This document shows, in pieces, positions 17,160-27,037 of a DNA stretch of 64,000 nucleotides. Source of the DNA: Streptomyces dioscori (GTDB taxonomy: Bacteria > Actinomycetota > Actinomycetes > Streptomycetales > Streptomycetaceae); the NCBI RefSeq assembly GCF_003024195.1, contig NZ_KZ679048.1, positions 1 to 64,000 on the forward strand, given 5' to 3'. The translations under genes and the position numbers were made by a program. Numbering within the stretch: position 1 is the first letter of the stretch; the number at the start of each line of letters is the position of its first letter. A model generated the notes under the pieces. That model had not been told where the DNA came from and ran no database searches. It worked only from the letters and a program-made list of their open reading frames with translations.

Positions 17160-19064
17160 ATGACTGCGGAAGAACCCCAGAACCCCCTGCACAGACGCGC
17201 CCTGCTGCGCGTCGCGGCAGCCCTGCCCGTGGCCGGCGCGGGCGTCGCCGCCTTCGAGGCGACCGCGCGGGCCGCCACCGGCTCGGCTCCCACCGGCGCA
17301 CAGGCCACCGCCTCCGCCGCGCACGCCGGCCGCTTCGACCCCGAGAGCCCGCGGTTCGTGCTGGCCGTGCTGCCCGACACCCAGTACCTCTTCGACGCCG
17401 ACAGCACCGACCCCGCGCCGCTGCGGGAGGCCTTCCGGCACCTGGTCGCCGAGCGCGGCGAGGCGAACATCGCCTTCATGACGCACCTCGGCGACGTCAC
17501 CGAGCACGGCACCGAGGACGAGATCGAACGCGCCGCCGACACCTTCCGGACCATTCACGGCAAGGTGCCCTACAGCGTCCTGGCGGGCAACCACGACATC
17601 GACTCCGGGGACGACCAGCGCGGCGACTCCGCGTACCTCGCCGCCTTCGGGCCCGCCCGCTACAAGTCCATGCCGACCTACCGCGGCGCCTCGCCCGACG
17701 GCTACAACACGTACCACGTGCTCAAGGCCGCGGACCGGTCCTGGCTGGTCCTCGCCCTCGACTGGCGGATCTCGGACAAGGGCCTGGCCTGGGCGCAGGG
17801 AGTCCTCGACGCGCACCCCACACTGCCCGCCGTCCTCACCACCCATGACATCGCCTGGGCCGACGACGACGGCAAGGCCCAGCTGTCGGACAACGGCAAG
17901 CGCCTGTGGGACGGACTCGTCCGCGGCAACGACCAGATCTTCCTGGCGCTGGGCGGCCACTACTGGCCGCCGGGCCGCACGGTCCTGCGCAACGACTCCG
18001 ACAACGATGTCCACGTCCACATCACCAACTACCAGGACCGCTACTACGGCGGCGCCGGCATGATCCGTACCTACGGCTTCGACCTGGCCCGCGGGGTCGT
18101 CGACGTCGAGACGTTCTCTCCGTGGCTCCTCGCCCGTGACCCGGAGAAGCGGTCGCCGCTGGAGGCCGAGACCATCGAACTGACCGGTGACGCCGACCGG
18201 TTCAGCCTGGACATCGACTTCGACGAGCGGTTCAAGGGCTTCGCCCCCGTCGCCGTGCCGAAGCCGCGGCCCGCCTCCGCGGTCATGCCGCGCGGCACGG
18301 TCGCGTACTGGCGCTTCGACGCCGCCGGGACCTCCGCGGGCGGCACCGCGGGCAGGCCCGTCGCGAACGGTGCCGTCGTACGCGACCTCACCGGCAACGG
18401 CAACGACCTGACCGTGAGCCGGCTGGCCGCCAGTGGCTCCGACGCGCTCACCTGGTCGGCCGACCACCACCCCGGCCAGCCCGCGCACGCCAGCCTCCGC
18501 TTCGACGGCGGCAAGAGCCCGGACCGCGGCGCCATCCTGACGACCTCCGCCCGAGCCGCCCTGAACAGTGAGAAGTTCCTCCGCGGCTACACCGTCGAGA
18601 CCTTCGTCCGGCTGCCCGAACCCTTCGAGGGCGACCACTCCTGGATGGGCATCCTCAGCTGGGAGGGCCGCAACGGCGACGCGGGCAAGACCACGGGCTG
18701 GTCCCCGCTGGAACCCACCTGCAGCCTCAACCTGTCACCGGAGCGGTTCCTCCAGTACGTGGTCTATCCGCAGCGCCAGGACGCCGACCCCACGTCGTGG
18801 AGCCACGCGGTGCCCGTGGGCCGCTGGATGCACATCGCCCTCGTCAACGACGGCCGCCGCACGGTGATGTACGTGGACGGCTCGAAGATCGCCCGTAGTC
18901 CCTCGCAGCCGTCCACCGGCATCGCCACCCTCGGCAAGCCCTTCGTGCTCGGCGCCACGCAGTTCGACGAGAGCTTCGGACAGGGCTTCTACGGCTGGAT
19001 GGGCGACACGCGCATCGTGAACAGGGCACTGCCCGTGGGGGAGTTCCTGACCCCTTACGCGTAG
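17160..19064 (+). CDS. Secreted metallophosphoesterase with C-terminal LamG-like domain
   Basis: 634 residues from an ATG preceded by GGAG. The N-terminus (RRALLRVAAALPVAGAGVAA) reads as a twin-arginine export signal. A calcineurin-like phosphoesterase domain (about 60-340) shows the metal-site blocks PDTQYL, HLGDVTE, AGNHDID and TTHDIAW, then GGHYWPPGR. From about 380 to the end is a concanavalin/LamG-like domain beginning VAYWRFDAAG and ending DTRIVNRALP, as in carbohydrate-binding or laminin-G repeats of secreted Streptomyces enzymes. Substrate is unknown; an extracellular phosphodiesterase or phosphatase acting on a glycan or cell-wall polymer is the cautious guess. It converges with the GH2 gene, whose end is 22 bases away. 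Confidence 0.9.
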   Translation: MTAEEPQNPLHRRALLRVAAALPVAGAGVAAFEATARAATGSAPTGAQATASAAHAGRFDPESPRFVLAVLPDTQYLFDADSTDPAPLREAFRHLVAERGEANIAFMTHLGDVTEHGTEDEIERAADTFRTIHGKVPYSVLAGNHDIDSGDDQRGDSAYLAAFGPARYKSMPTYRGASPDGYNTYHVLKAADRSWLVLALDWRISDKGLAWAQGVLDAHPTLPAVLTTHDIAWADDDGKAQLSDNGKRLWDGLVRGNDQIFLALGGHYWPPGRTVLRNDSDNDVHVHITNYQDRYYGGAGMIRTYGFDLARGVVDVETFSPWLLARDPEKRSPLEAETIELTGDADRFSLDIDFDERFKGFAPVAVPKPRPASAVMPRGTVAYWRFDAAGTSAGGTAGRPVANGAVVRDLTGNGNDLTVSRLAASGSDALTWSADHHPGQPAHASLRFDGGKSPDRGAILTTSARAALNSEKFLRGYTVETFVRLPEPFEGDHSWMGILSWEGRNGDAGKTTGWSPLEPTCSLNLSPERFLQYVVYPQRQDADPTSWSHAVPVGRWMHIALVNDGRRTVMYVDGSKIARSPSQPSTGIATLGKPFVLGATQFDESFGQGFYGWMGDTRIVNRALPVGEFLTPYA

Positions 19065-19086
19065 CCGCCCGACCAGCCGCACAGCG

Positions 19087-22000
19087 CTACGAGTTGAACG
19101 CCTCCGCCTTCAGGAGCGGCTGGTGCGAGGTGAGCGCCCGGGCCGGCCACGACAGCGTGACCGTCCGGGACTCGCCGGGCAGCAGCCACAGGTAGTTGTC
19201 GCTGTAGAGGGTCGGCAGGACGCGGTGCCCCGTCTTCTCGTCCAGCAGCGACAGCCGGACCATGGCGGCGACGGCGGAGCCCTGGTTGCGCACGGTGGCG
19301 GTCAGTCCGTGCCTGGTCCCGGACCGGGAGACGCGGGTGACCTTGGCGGACACCTTCGCGCGCGGCACCCGGTTCAGGGCCCGCATCGCGGCCGGGGTGC
19401 GGTAGCGCCAGTAGGTGTTCCGCGACAGCTCACGGCCGTCGCCGTCCTCCAACGTCAGCCGCAGCAGGTGCAGTTCGGGCAGGCCGTCGTCCCAGCCGAC
19501 GGTGAACGCCTTCTCTGTCGCGGCAGGTGCCACGTCCAGCCGGGCGCTCCTGCTCTTCCCGAGCTGCCTGCCCGACAGGTCGAGCAGCCGCGCCGAGGCG
19601 ACGGCCCCCCGCAGGTTTTTGCGTGTGTGGTTGACCGCGATGACCTGCCCCTTGGGATCGGCCTGGACGTGCAGCGGCTCGCAGGCCGAACGGGCCCCGA
19701 AGTAGGTGCCGTTGACGTCGAAGTCGTAGTCGTACGTCTGCCAGACGGTGCTGTGCCAGGCCGGGTGGGACATCCACAGCATGAGGCCGCTGGCGTTGTC
19801 CCACAGGTTCGCGTTCCACGCCTCGAACATGGCGCGGGTGTTCTCGTAGTTGACGAACTGGGCCTTGCGGGCGAAGTCGTCCAGGTCCGTGACCGCCCCG
19901 AGCCGGGCCTCGATCGCGGCCTTGTAGTTCTGCGGCGCCTGATTCCCGCGCTCGCTCCAGTCGTGGTAGTACCACGCGCCGCGTATCGGCCACTCGGGCT
20001 CGTCACCGGTCAGGTTCCGCATGCTGGCGGCGGTGGAGACGACGGGCATACCGATCTCGGTGTGGAATCCGAAGTCCTTGCTGCCGTACGTGGACGGGTC
20101 GAAGTACTTGTCCGGTTCCACCCAGCCGTAGGGGCCGCCGCCGGTGATGATCCCGCCGGCCGAGTTGTTCTGGTAGAGCAGACCGGGTGCCTGCTCCTCG
20201 ACGGCGGCACGCATGCCCCGGTCGATGGCGGCGGGCGGATTGCCCTCGTTGGCCCCGCACCAGACGACCACGCTCGGGTGGATCCGGTAGCGCAGCACGG
20301 TGTCCCGCGCGATCGAGTTGAAGGCCTCGTGGTCCGGCGGGTCCATCGCCCAGGCGTTGGGGAAGTCGTTCCACACCAGGATGCCGTGTTCGTCGCAGGC
20401 GGCGAAGAACTCCTCCCGGTCGCAGGTGCCGACCCAGTTGCGGATCATCGTGAAGTTCATGTCCCGGTGCATCCGCACCGCCGCGTCCATCCGCTCCGGC
20501 GGCATCCGGCGCAGCAGCTCGTCCCAGCCCCAGTTGCCGCCCCGGGCCAGCACCCGGACGCCGTTCACGCTGATCTTCAGCGGGTCGGGGGTGTTGGACA
20601 CGGACTTCACATCGGTCCAGGTGTCCCCGTCGTCGGACACCTGGATGACGTACGTCTTCGGGTAGGCGGGTTCCCACACGATCGCCACCCGGTCGAACCG
20701 CTGCGCGGAACCGAGGTCCACCTGGATCCACTGCTGGTCCTCGTACGCCGACGACCAGCGCGTTCCCGGGTCGCCGTCGGTGGCGTTCGCGGCCGGGTGG
20801 TCGGACTCCTCGGTGGACGCGGTCGCCTTCTGCCGCAGGGCGAGGTCGGTGCCCGGCTCGGCGCTGTCGATGACACCCAGCGACCACAGGGAGTTGCCCC
20901 AGCTGGTGTTGCGCACCCCGCAGGCGATCCGGACATGGCGGGCAGTGCGCGGTGCGAAGTCCTCGACCTGGAGACTGGCGTTGCCGTTGTTGAAGGGCAG
21001 GGGGATCGCGCCGTTGTCCACGGCCGCGACATCGGTCCAGGTGTCGTCGTCGGAGGAGACCTGCACGACGAAGGTCTTCGCGTACGCCTGCTCCCAGGTC
21101 AGGTCGACCCGGTCGAACGACTGCTGCGACCCCAGGTCGACCCGGATCCACTGGTCGTCCTCATAGGCCGACGACCAGCGGGTGCCCGGATCGCCGTCGG
21201 TCGCGTTGGCCGGACCGCGGTCGCCCCCGTCCTCGCTCGACGCCTTCGCCGGTGCGTGCAACGCGAGATCGGTCGAGGCCCGCTCACTGTCGAACACGGA
21301 CAGCGCCCACAGCGAACTGCCCCAACTGGTCGCCCGGGTCAGGCACTTCACGCGTACGTATCTGGCCTCCCGCCGGTCGAAGGTCACGGACTGGGTGTAC
21401 GCGTCGCCGGTGGACGTGAACGGCAGTGGCACCTCGAACTCGTAACCGAACTGGCGGATGCCGAAGCGGGTGGTGCGGCGGTCGCTCTCGGCGCCGTCGA
21501 CCGACGCGGTGAGGGTCAGTTCGTGCAGGGCGGGGTCCCCGAGCCCGTTCGGCCACCACAGCTTCGGGTTCTGTACCCGCAGCCGGCCGTAGGCGTCCGG
21601 GGTGAACGTGACGTCGATGCTTTTGCCCGCCGGGACGGTGACGACCTTGCTGAGCCGTACGTCGTCGAAGGACGCGGAGACCGTCGTGCGGTGGTCGGCG
21701 GTGTCGGCGTTGCGGACCGGGACGACGAGCGTCAGCTCGGCCACCGACACGTCGGGCAGCTTCGGCAGCACGGTGTCGACCCGGGGGTCGCCGATCACGA
21801 CCTGGCCGGTGGATCTCAGCCGGACGTGGTTCCAGATCCCCGCGGCCCGGTCGCGTACCGCGGGCATCCAGTCCCAGCCCGAAGCGGCAAGGTAGGTGGG
21901 CGAGTTGAGGTTCATCTGGTTCGCGCCCGCGTCCACCCAGGCTTCACCCGCGGGGCCCTTGTCGCCGGGGCTGCCGGGCACCGGCATCGGCGTGATCCTC

Positions 22001-23169
22001 ACCGCGAGCGCGTTGGCCCCGCCGCCCGCGGCGAGCAGTTGGGTCACGTCGTGCGCCGAGCGGGCGAAGGGGTACGTCAGCTCGCCCACGCGGTGGCCGT
22101 TGAACCAGATGTCGGCCGTGTGGTTGACGCCGTCGAACTCCAGCCAGATCCGGCGGCCGGGTCCGGTGCGCAGGCCGCGCGGCACCTCGAAGTCCCGTTT
22201 GTACCACCAGGAGTGACGGGACAGGGCTTCGGGGATGTGGAGGTTGTTGAGCCCGGCCACCGGGTCGGGCAGCTTGCCCTGGTCCACGAGCGAGGCCAGG
22301 ACCGTGCCGGGCACGGTGGCGGGCAGCCAGCGGCTGGTGTCGGCGGACGTCTTCGACAGCTCCTTCCCGTCCCCGCCCTTCCCACTGCCGTCGCCGTCAG
22401 CCCAGTCGTCGAGGGTGAGCCGCCAGCCCGACTCCACCGGCACCGTGCCGTCGTCGGCCACGGTCAGCTTCGGCGCGGGGCCCGTGCGGGTGCCCCAGTC
22501 CGTCCAGCCGGTGGCCGACGGCCGGTGCCCCTTGGCGTTGCCGTGCACCTCGAAGCCGTTCAGGCCCAGGGGGTTGGGGTTGGAGCGTCTGCGCGAGGTC
22601 ATCCGTACCCAGCGCGCCGGGACCGGGCGGGGGAGCTGGATGTCCACCACGCCGCCCGTGCCCGCCGTCGTGCGGTACACGCTGGTCCAGGACGTGTGAT
22701 CGGTCGACGTCTCGACCACGAAGTCGACCGCGTAGCTCGACTGGATCTCCTCGCCCGTGGTGCCACTGGCCGGATTTCCCGTGGTGGGAGGCGTGAACAC
22801 CGGGTCGCTCGCGTCGCCCTCGAAGGTGAGCCGGATCCAGGTGACCTCGCACCGGGCCTGCAGATCGACCGAGATCCACTGCGGGTCGCCCGCCCCGGCC
22901 CGCCAGCCGCTGCCCCGGACGCCCGGCGAGGCGAGCCGGTCCACCACGAACGAGCCCGGCGTGGCCGCGTAGGCCGTGGAGGAGACGGTGACCGGGCGGT
23001 GCAGGGCGAGTTCGGCGGGCGGGGCGGACCCGGCCGACCCCTTGCCACCTGCGGCGGCGGCCGGCAAGGGAGCCAGGGCGCCCAGGCCGAACCCGGCCAG
23101 CAGGGTGGAACCCGTGGCGACGACGGATCGCCGCGAGAGCTGACGCGGCGAACTCGACTGATCTGTCAT
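19087..23169 (-). CDS. Secreted GH2-family glycosidase with three CBM32 (F5/8C) modules
   Basis: 1360 residues. The ATG at 23169 begins a Tat-type signal (LSRRSVVATG, then a hydrophobic stretch ending AAAA). An F5/8 type C module spans about 50-200. The GH2 sugar-binding domain (WWYKRDFEVP, FDGVNHTADIWFNG) and Ig-like domain follow. The barrel carries NWVGTCDREEFF, acid/base Glu975 in CGANEGNP and probable nucleophile Glu1038 in FHTEIGMP. Two further CBM32 copies (WSSAYEDDQWIRVDLG and WSSAYEDQQWIQVDLG) lie at about 575-865, inside the GH2 core between FGIR and the SVNGVRVLARGGNWG strand. The layout is closest to exo-beta-glucosaminidase/beta-mannosidase-like GH2 enzymes; specificity cannot be assigned. 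Its promoter region is shared with the divergent GH27 gene. Confidence 0.92.
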   Translation of the reverse strand: MTDQSSSPRQLSRRSVVATGSTLLAGFGLGALAPLPAAAAGGKGSAGSAPPAELALHRPVTVSSTAYAATPGSFVVDRLASPGVRGSGWRAGAGDPQWISVDLQARCEVTWIRLTFEGDASDPVFTPPTTGNPASGTTGEEIQSSYAVDFVVETSTDHTSWTSVYRTTAGTGGVVDIQLPRPVPARWVRMTSRRRSNPNPLGLNGFEVHGNAKGHRPSATGWTDWGTRTGPAPKLTVADDGTVPVESGWRLTLDDWADGDGSGKGGDGKELSKTSADTSRWLPATVPGTVLASLVDQGKLPDPVAGLNNLHIPEALSRHSWWYKRDFEVPRGLRTGPGRRIWLEFDGVNHTADIWFNGHRVGELTYPFARSAHDVTQLLAAGGGANALAVRITPMPVPGSPGDKGPAGEAWVDAGANQMNLNSPTYLAASGWDWMPAVRDRAAGIWNHVRLRSTGQVVIGDPRVDTVLPKLPDVSVAELTLVVPVRNADTADHRTTVSASFDDVRLSKVVTVPAGKSIDVTFTPDAYGRLRVQNPKLWWPNGLGDPALHELTLTASVDGAESDRRTTRFGIRQFGYEFEVPLPFTSTGDAYTQSVTFDRREARYVRVKCLTRATSWGSSLWALSVFDSERASTDLALHAPAKASSEDGGDRGPANATDGDPGTRWSSAYEDDQWIRVDLGSQQSFDRVDLTWEQAYAKTFVVQVSSDDDTWTDVAAVDNGAIPLPFNNGNASLQVEDFAPRTARHVRIACGVRNTSWGNSLWSLGVIDSAEPGTDLALRQKATASTEESDHPAANATDGDPGTRWSSAYEDQQWIQVDLGSAQRFDRVAIVWEPAYPKTYVIQVSDDGDTWTDVKSVSNTPDPLKISVNGVRVLARGGNWGWDELLRRMPPERMDAAVRMHRDMNFTMIRNWVGTCDREEFFAACDEHGILVWNDFPNAWAMDPPDHEAFNSIARDTVLRYRIHPSVVVWCGANEGNPPAAIDRGMRAAVEEQAPGLLYQNNSAGGIITGGGPYGWVEPDKYFDPSTYGSKDFGFHTEIGMPVVSTAASMRNLTGDEPEWPIRGAWYYHDWSERGNQAPQNYKAAIEARLGAVTDLDDFARKAQFVNYENTRAMFEAWNANLWDNASGLMLWMSHPAWHSTVWQTYDYDFDVNGTYFGARSACEPLHVQADPKGQVIAVNHTRKNLRGAVASARLLDLSGRQLGKSRSARLDVAPAATEKAFTVGWDDGLPELHLLRLTLEDGDGRELSRNTYWRYRTPAAMRALNRVPRAKVSAKVTRVSRSGTRHGLTATVRNQGSAVAAMVRLSLLDEKTGHRVLPTLYSDNYLWLLPGESRTVTLSWPARALTSHQPLLKAEAFNS

Positions 23170-23305
23170 GAGCGTGATGTCCCATCGGAAGACAGCGGCG
23201 CGGGCCGGACCCGACACGGCGCGCGGGAGGCACTGACAACGTTGCCAAAGGCTGGGACTTGGGGAGTTTCCTGTCAACCCCTGCGACAGACCCGGACCCT
23301 CTTTC

Positions 23306-23331
23306 TATTAAATTAGGAATTAATATTGACA
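23306..23331 (+). promoter_or_regulatory. AT-rich near-palindrome abutting a -35 box, upstream of GH27
   Basis: TATTAAATTAGGAATTAATA is a near-palindrome in otherwise GC-rich DNA and is directly followed by TTGACA. A very similar arrangement occurs before the sugar-importer operon (25672). An operator overlapping a promoter is the simplest reading; the AATTAGKAATTA core recalls sites of sugar-responsive regulators, but the regulator is not identified. Confidence 0.65.
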
Positions 23332-23453
23332 GGGTTTCCGGCCACGGGCCACAGTCTTCGCCGTGACGCCGACGGCCGCCGCCACCGCGCGGCCCACGTC
23401 ACGCCCTCGTGCTTCCCAGCACTTTCGTGCTTCCCAACCACCGGGAGAGGCAA

Positions 23454-25676
23454 GTGAATTCACACCCGCAGGTCCGCACACCCGCGGCTCGCAGACTGAC
23501 CCGCCGCGCCACCACGGCCGCCATCGCAACGGTCCTGGCGGTGACCGCGGCCCCCGCGGCCACGGCCGGGACCGGCAGGGCGGAGGCCAGTACCGGCAAG
23601 GCTGCGACCGGCGCCGGCGTCGACCAGGGCGCGCCCGAGTACTACGACAGCGGCCTCGCGCCCACGCCCTACATGGGCTGGAACACCTACTACGGCCTCG
23701 GCGCGCCCACCGAGAAGGAAGTGCGCTCCGTCGCCGACAAGCTGGTCAGCAGCGGTCTGCGCGACAGCGGCTACGACGTCGTGTGGCTCGACGGCGGCTG
23801 GCAGGCCGACAACCCCCGCGACGCGCAAGGAAACCTGGTCGCCCACCCGGACCGCTTCCCCTCCGGCATCCCGGCACTGGTCTCGTACCTCCACAAGCGC
23901 GGCCTGAAGGCGGGCATCTACACCGACGCGGGCGCCTACGACGGCGGCAAGAGCTGCGGACTCGGCAGCAGGGGCCACTACGACGAGGACGCGCGGCAGT
24001 TCGCCGGCTGGAAGATCGACGCGGTCAAGGTCGACTTCCTGTGCGGGATCGGGGCGAAGCTCGATCCGGGCCCGGCGTTCAAGGAGTTCAGCGACGCGGT
24101 CGCCAAGTCCGGCCGCAAGATGCTGCTCAACCTCTGCAACCCGCTCACCGACGACTGGGGCGTGCCGCACACGCCCGAGCAGGACGCGCACAACTCGTAC
24201 GTCTACGCCCCGACGATCGCCGACTCGTGGCGTACGGGCACGGACATCGCGTGGGGCACCCCGAGCCCCGGCCAGTGGCCCAACGTGCTGCGCAACATGG
24301 ACGCCAACGCCTGGCACCCCGAGGCGCAGGGGCCGGGCCACTACAACGACCCCGACTACCTCATCCCCACGCGGCCCATGAGCGACGGCTCGCTGGAGCT
24401 GACGGAGGAGGAGTCGACCACGCAGTTCGTGATGTGGGCCGAGATGGCCTCGCCGCTCGTCCTCGGCTCCGATCCGCGTACGTTGTCGCCGTCGATGCTC
24501 AGGACACTGCGCAACCCGGAGATCATCGCCGTCGACCAGGACCCGCTGGCCGTCCAGGGCGTGCGGGTGGCGAGCGACTCCGTGGGTGACGTCTACAGCA
24601 AGGTCCTCCAGGGGGACGGCCGGCGTGCGGTCGTGCTGCTCAACCGCTCCGACAAGCCGGCCGAGCGCACGGTCCGGTTCTCCGACGTCGGGCTCGGCGG
24701 GGCGGTGGACGTCCGCGACCTGCGGGCCCGTGCGGACCGGGGCGCCCACAGTGACACGTACACGGTCGAAGTGCCCGCGCACGGCACCGCGTTCCTGAAG
24801 CTGACCGGCGCCGACGCCCTGCCTGGAACGAGCCTCGGACAGAAGACCTCGGCGAGCCCGGCCGTGGTGCGCGACGGTGACTCGCTCACCACGTTCCTGC
24901 GCGGACCGCACGGATCCCTCGTCCAGCACACCACCACGTCCGACGGCAACGGCCGGGGCCGGACCCGGGACCTCGGCGGTCCCACGGGAGGCAGGTTCCT
25001 GGGGCAGCCCGCCGCGTACGCCTCAGCCGGCGGCCGGATCGACGTCTTCGTGCGCGGCACCGACTCCCGCGTCCACCGGCGGGTCCTCGCCGACGGACGC
25101 TGGGGCGCGTGGCAGAGCCTGGGCGGCCGGGTGACCGACGCGCCGACGGTGGCGTTCACCGACCCCGGCCACTGGACGCTGGTCGCCCGCGGCACGGACG
25201 GGGAGGTCGTGCGGCGCGGCCCGTCGACCGGCTGGTCCTCGCTCGGCGCACCCGACGACCGGCCGACGTACGGGCGTCCGTCCGCCGCCGTCGGCTCGGA
25301 CGGGCGGATCCACGTGGCCGTCCGCACCGCCGCCGACGACGTGTGGACCCGGACCCGGACGGCGGCGGGGGAGTGGTCGCCGTGGACCTCGCTCGGCGGA
25401 ACCGTCAGCGGCAGCCCGACCCTCGTCACGGCCGGGAACACCGTCGTGCTGTACGCGCGCGCCGCCGACTACACGCTCTGGCAGCGGCGTTACGAGGACG
25501 GCGCCTGGCAGGGCTGGACGAAGCGGGACGAGTTCCCGAGCGCCGCGTTCGAGGGCTCGCTGGGAGCGGTGGCCGGGGCGGCCGGGCCTGACGGCACGGC
25601 CGGTGTGGACGCGGTGTACCGGGGCGTCGACGGTCGCGTCCACCTGACGTCGTTCACCCGGACCCAGTCCAAATAA
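23454..25676 (+). CDS. Secreted GH27 alpha-galactosidase with C-terminal beta-propeller lectin domain
   Basis: 740 residues from a GTG that follows GGGAGAGG. The export signal (RRLTRRATTAAIATVLAVTA) ends near ATA. The catalytic barrel begins PTPYMGWNTYYGLGAPTE, with WLDGGWQ, nucleophile Asp194 in VKVDFLCG and acid/base Asp301 in NDPDYL. A beta-sandwich follows to about 465. Residues about 475-740 are a repeated WxxW-type propeller (WGAWQSLGG, WSPWTSLGG, WQGWTKRDE) as in PLL/tachylectin-like carbohydrate-binding domains. It should cut terminal alpha-galactose from extracellular polymers or oligosaccharides, feeding the importer encoded next. The stop codon lies inside the downstream operator-like palindrome. 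Confidence 0.93.
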   Translation: MNSHPQVRTPAARRLTRRATTAAIATVLAVTAAPAATAGTGRAEASTGKAATGAGVDQGAPEYYDSGLAPTPYMGWNTYYGLGAPTEKEVRSVADKLVSSGLRDSGYDVVWLDGGWQADNPRDAQGNLVAHPDRFPSGIPALVSYLHKRGLKAGIYTDAGAYDGGKSCGLGSRGHYDEDARQFAGWKIDAVKVDFLCGIGAKLDPGPAFKEFSDAVAKSGRKMLLNLCNPLTDDWGVPHTPEQDAHNSYVYAPTIADSWRTGTDIAWGTPSPGQWPNVLRNMDANAWHPEAQGPGHYNDPDYLIPTRPMSDGSLELTEEESTTQFVMWAEMASPLVLGSDPRTLSPSMLRTLRNPEIIAVDQDPLAVQGVRVASDSVGDVYSKVLQGDGRRAVVLLNRSDKPAERTVRFSDVGLGGAVDVRDLRARADRGAHSDTYTVEVPAHGTAFLKLTGADALPGTSLGQKTSASPAVVRDGDSLTTFLRGPHGSLVQHTTTSDGNGRGRTRDLGGPTGGRFLGQPAAYASAGGRIDVFVRGTDSRVHRRVLADGRWGAWQSLGGRVTDAPTVAFTDPGHWTLVARGTDGEVVRRGPSTGWSSLGAPDDRPTYGRPSAAVGSDGRIHVAVRTAADDVWTRTRTAAGEWSPWTSLGGTVSGSPTLVTAGNTVVLYARAADYTLWQRRYEDGAWQGWTKRDEFPSAAFEGSLGAVAGAAGPDGTAGVDAVYRGVDGRVHLTSFTRTQSK

Positions 25677-25719
25677 ATTAGTAATTATTCTTGACGTGGC
25701 GTGAGCGTCACGCGAATCT
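25672..25719 (+). promoter_or_regulatory. Operator-like palindrome and promoter of the alpha-galactoside import operon
   Basis: AATAAATTAGTAATTATT is followed one base later by TTGACG and, 17 bases on, GAATCT, a plausible -35/-10 pair. The palindrome closely matches that at 23306 and overlaps the stop codon of the GH27 gene, so both genes are probably controlled by the same regulator. Confidence 0.65.
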
Positions 25720-25749
25720 GGATCAGCGCGGATCCACAGGGAGCCCCTC

Positions 25750-27036
25750 ATGACGAACCACCAGACCAGCAGACGCCGGTTTCTCGCCGGTGCCGGCGCC
25801 GCCGGGACAGCGGCGCTGCTCAGCGGCTGTGTCACCTCGACCTCCACCGGCAAGAGCTCGTCCAAGGGCTCGGTGACCCTCCAGTCCAACCTCTCCGCCC
25901 CGCAGGCCAAGGCAGCGATGCAGGACGTCGTCGCCGCGTACGCCAAGAAGGGGTCGGGGAGCGCCAGCCTCAACACGGTCGCCGCCGAGACCTTCCGCAC
26001 CCAGCTGCCGACCTACCTCACCTCCGCCAACCCGCCGGACGTCTACACCTGGTACCCCGGGTCGGTGGCGGACGCGTACGCGAAGAAGGACCTGCTGCTC
26101 GACCTCGGCGAGGTCTGGTCCTCACCCGACCTCAAGGGCTACTCCAAGGCCCTCAACAGCCTCTGTACCTCGGCCTCCGGCAAGAAGGTCTTCGTGCCGA
26201 CCACCTACTACTGGTGGGGCATGTTCTACCGCAAGTCGAACTTCGCCAAGTGGGGCGTGAGCGAGCCCAGGAGCTGGGACGACTTCCTCGACCTGTGCGA
26301 CAAGCTCAAGAGCAAGGGCGTCGACCCCATCGGCCTGGGCGCGGGCGGCAACACGGCCTGGGTGGCCTCGGCCTGGTTCGACTACCTGGACATCCGCATC
26401 AACGGCGCCGAGTACCACCGCGAACTCCTCGCCGGGAAACACCGGTTCGACGACCCCGAGGTCCGCAAGGTCTTCGACCGCTGGCAGGAACTGCTGCCCT
26501 ACTTCGACCCGAACGGCACGGCCGTCGCCTTCCAGGACGCCACGACCTCCCTGCTCAACGGCCGCAGCGGCATGATGCTCATCGGCACCTTCTTCGCGGA
26601 CGCCGCCCCCAAGGACGCCCTCGACGACATCGACTTCTTCCGCTTCCCCGTCATCGACCCGAAGGTCCCGCTCGCCGAGGAAGCGCCCACGGACGGCTAC
26701 TTCGCCAGCGCCCGCACCGGCCGCCAGGACCAGGTCGTCGACCTGATGCGCTACCTCGCCGGCGCCGAGGCCCAGGAGATCTACATCAAGGGCTCCTCCG
26801 GCACGGTCCTGCCGTGCAACCCCGACGCCAAGGACTCGGGGACCGCCCTGGTGAAGAAGGGCCGGGCGCACATCGAGGAGGCCGCCGAGATCACCCAGTT
26901 CTTCAACCGGGACTCCAGCGACGCCCTCCAGCCCACCGCCGACAACGCGCTGACCAAGTTCATCGCCAAACCGAAGCAGATCGGCTCCATCCTCACCGAC
27001 TGGCAGCGCGACGCCGCGAAGATCTGGACCGCCTGA
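25750..27036 (+). CDS. Sugar ABC transporter substrate-binding lipoprotein
   Basis: 428 residues. The N-terminus combines a Tat motif (SRRRFLAGAG) with a lipobox (LLSGC), so the protein is exported folded and anchored by a lipid at Cys25 or near it. The body is a family-1 solute-binding fold (KVFVPTTYYWWGMFYRK, WDDFLDLCDKLKSKG). It starts the importer operon and is two bases from the first permease gene. Lying between GH27 and GH36 alpha-galactosidase genes, it most likely binds alpha-galactosides such as melibiose or raffinose-type sugars. Confidence 0.93.
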   Translation: MTNHQTSRRRFLAGAGAAGTAALLSGCVTSTSTGKSSSKGSVTLQSNLSAPQAKAAMQDVVAAYAKKGSGSASLNTVAAETFRTQLPTYLTSANPPDVYTWYPGSVADAYAKKDLLLDLGEVWSSPDLKGYSKALNSLCTSASGKKVFVPTTYYWWGMFYRKSNFAKWGVSEPRSWDDFLDLCDKLKSKGVDPIGLGAGGNTAWVASAWFDYLDIRINGAEYHRELLAGKHRFDDPEVRKVFDRWQELLPYFDPNGTAVAFQDATTSLLNGRSGMMLIGTFFADAAPKDALDDIDFFRFPVIDPKVPLAEEAPTDGYFASARTGRQDQVVDLMRYLAGAEAQEIYIKGSSGTVLPCNPDAKDSGTALVKKGRAHIEEAAEITQFFNRDSSDALQPTADNALTKFIAKPKQIGSILTDWQRDAAKIWTA

Positions 27037-27037
27037 C

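Noticed and set aside
19123..23316. 1397-codon open frame on the plus strand
   Set aside because: Antisense shadow of the GH2 gene; composition lacks protein-like features while the minus strand has a clear signal peptide and domains.
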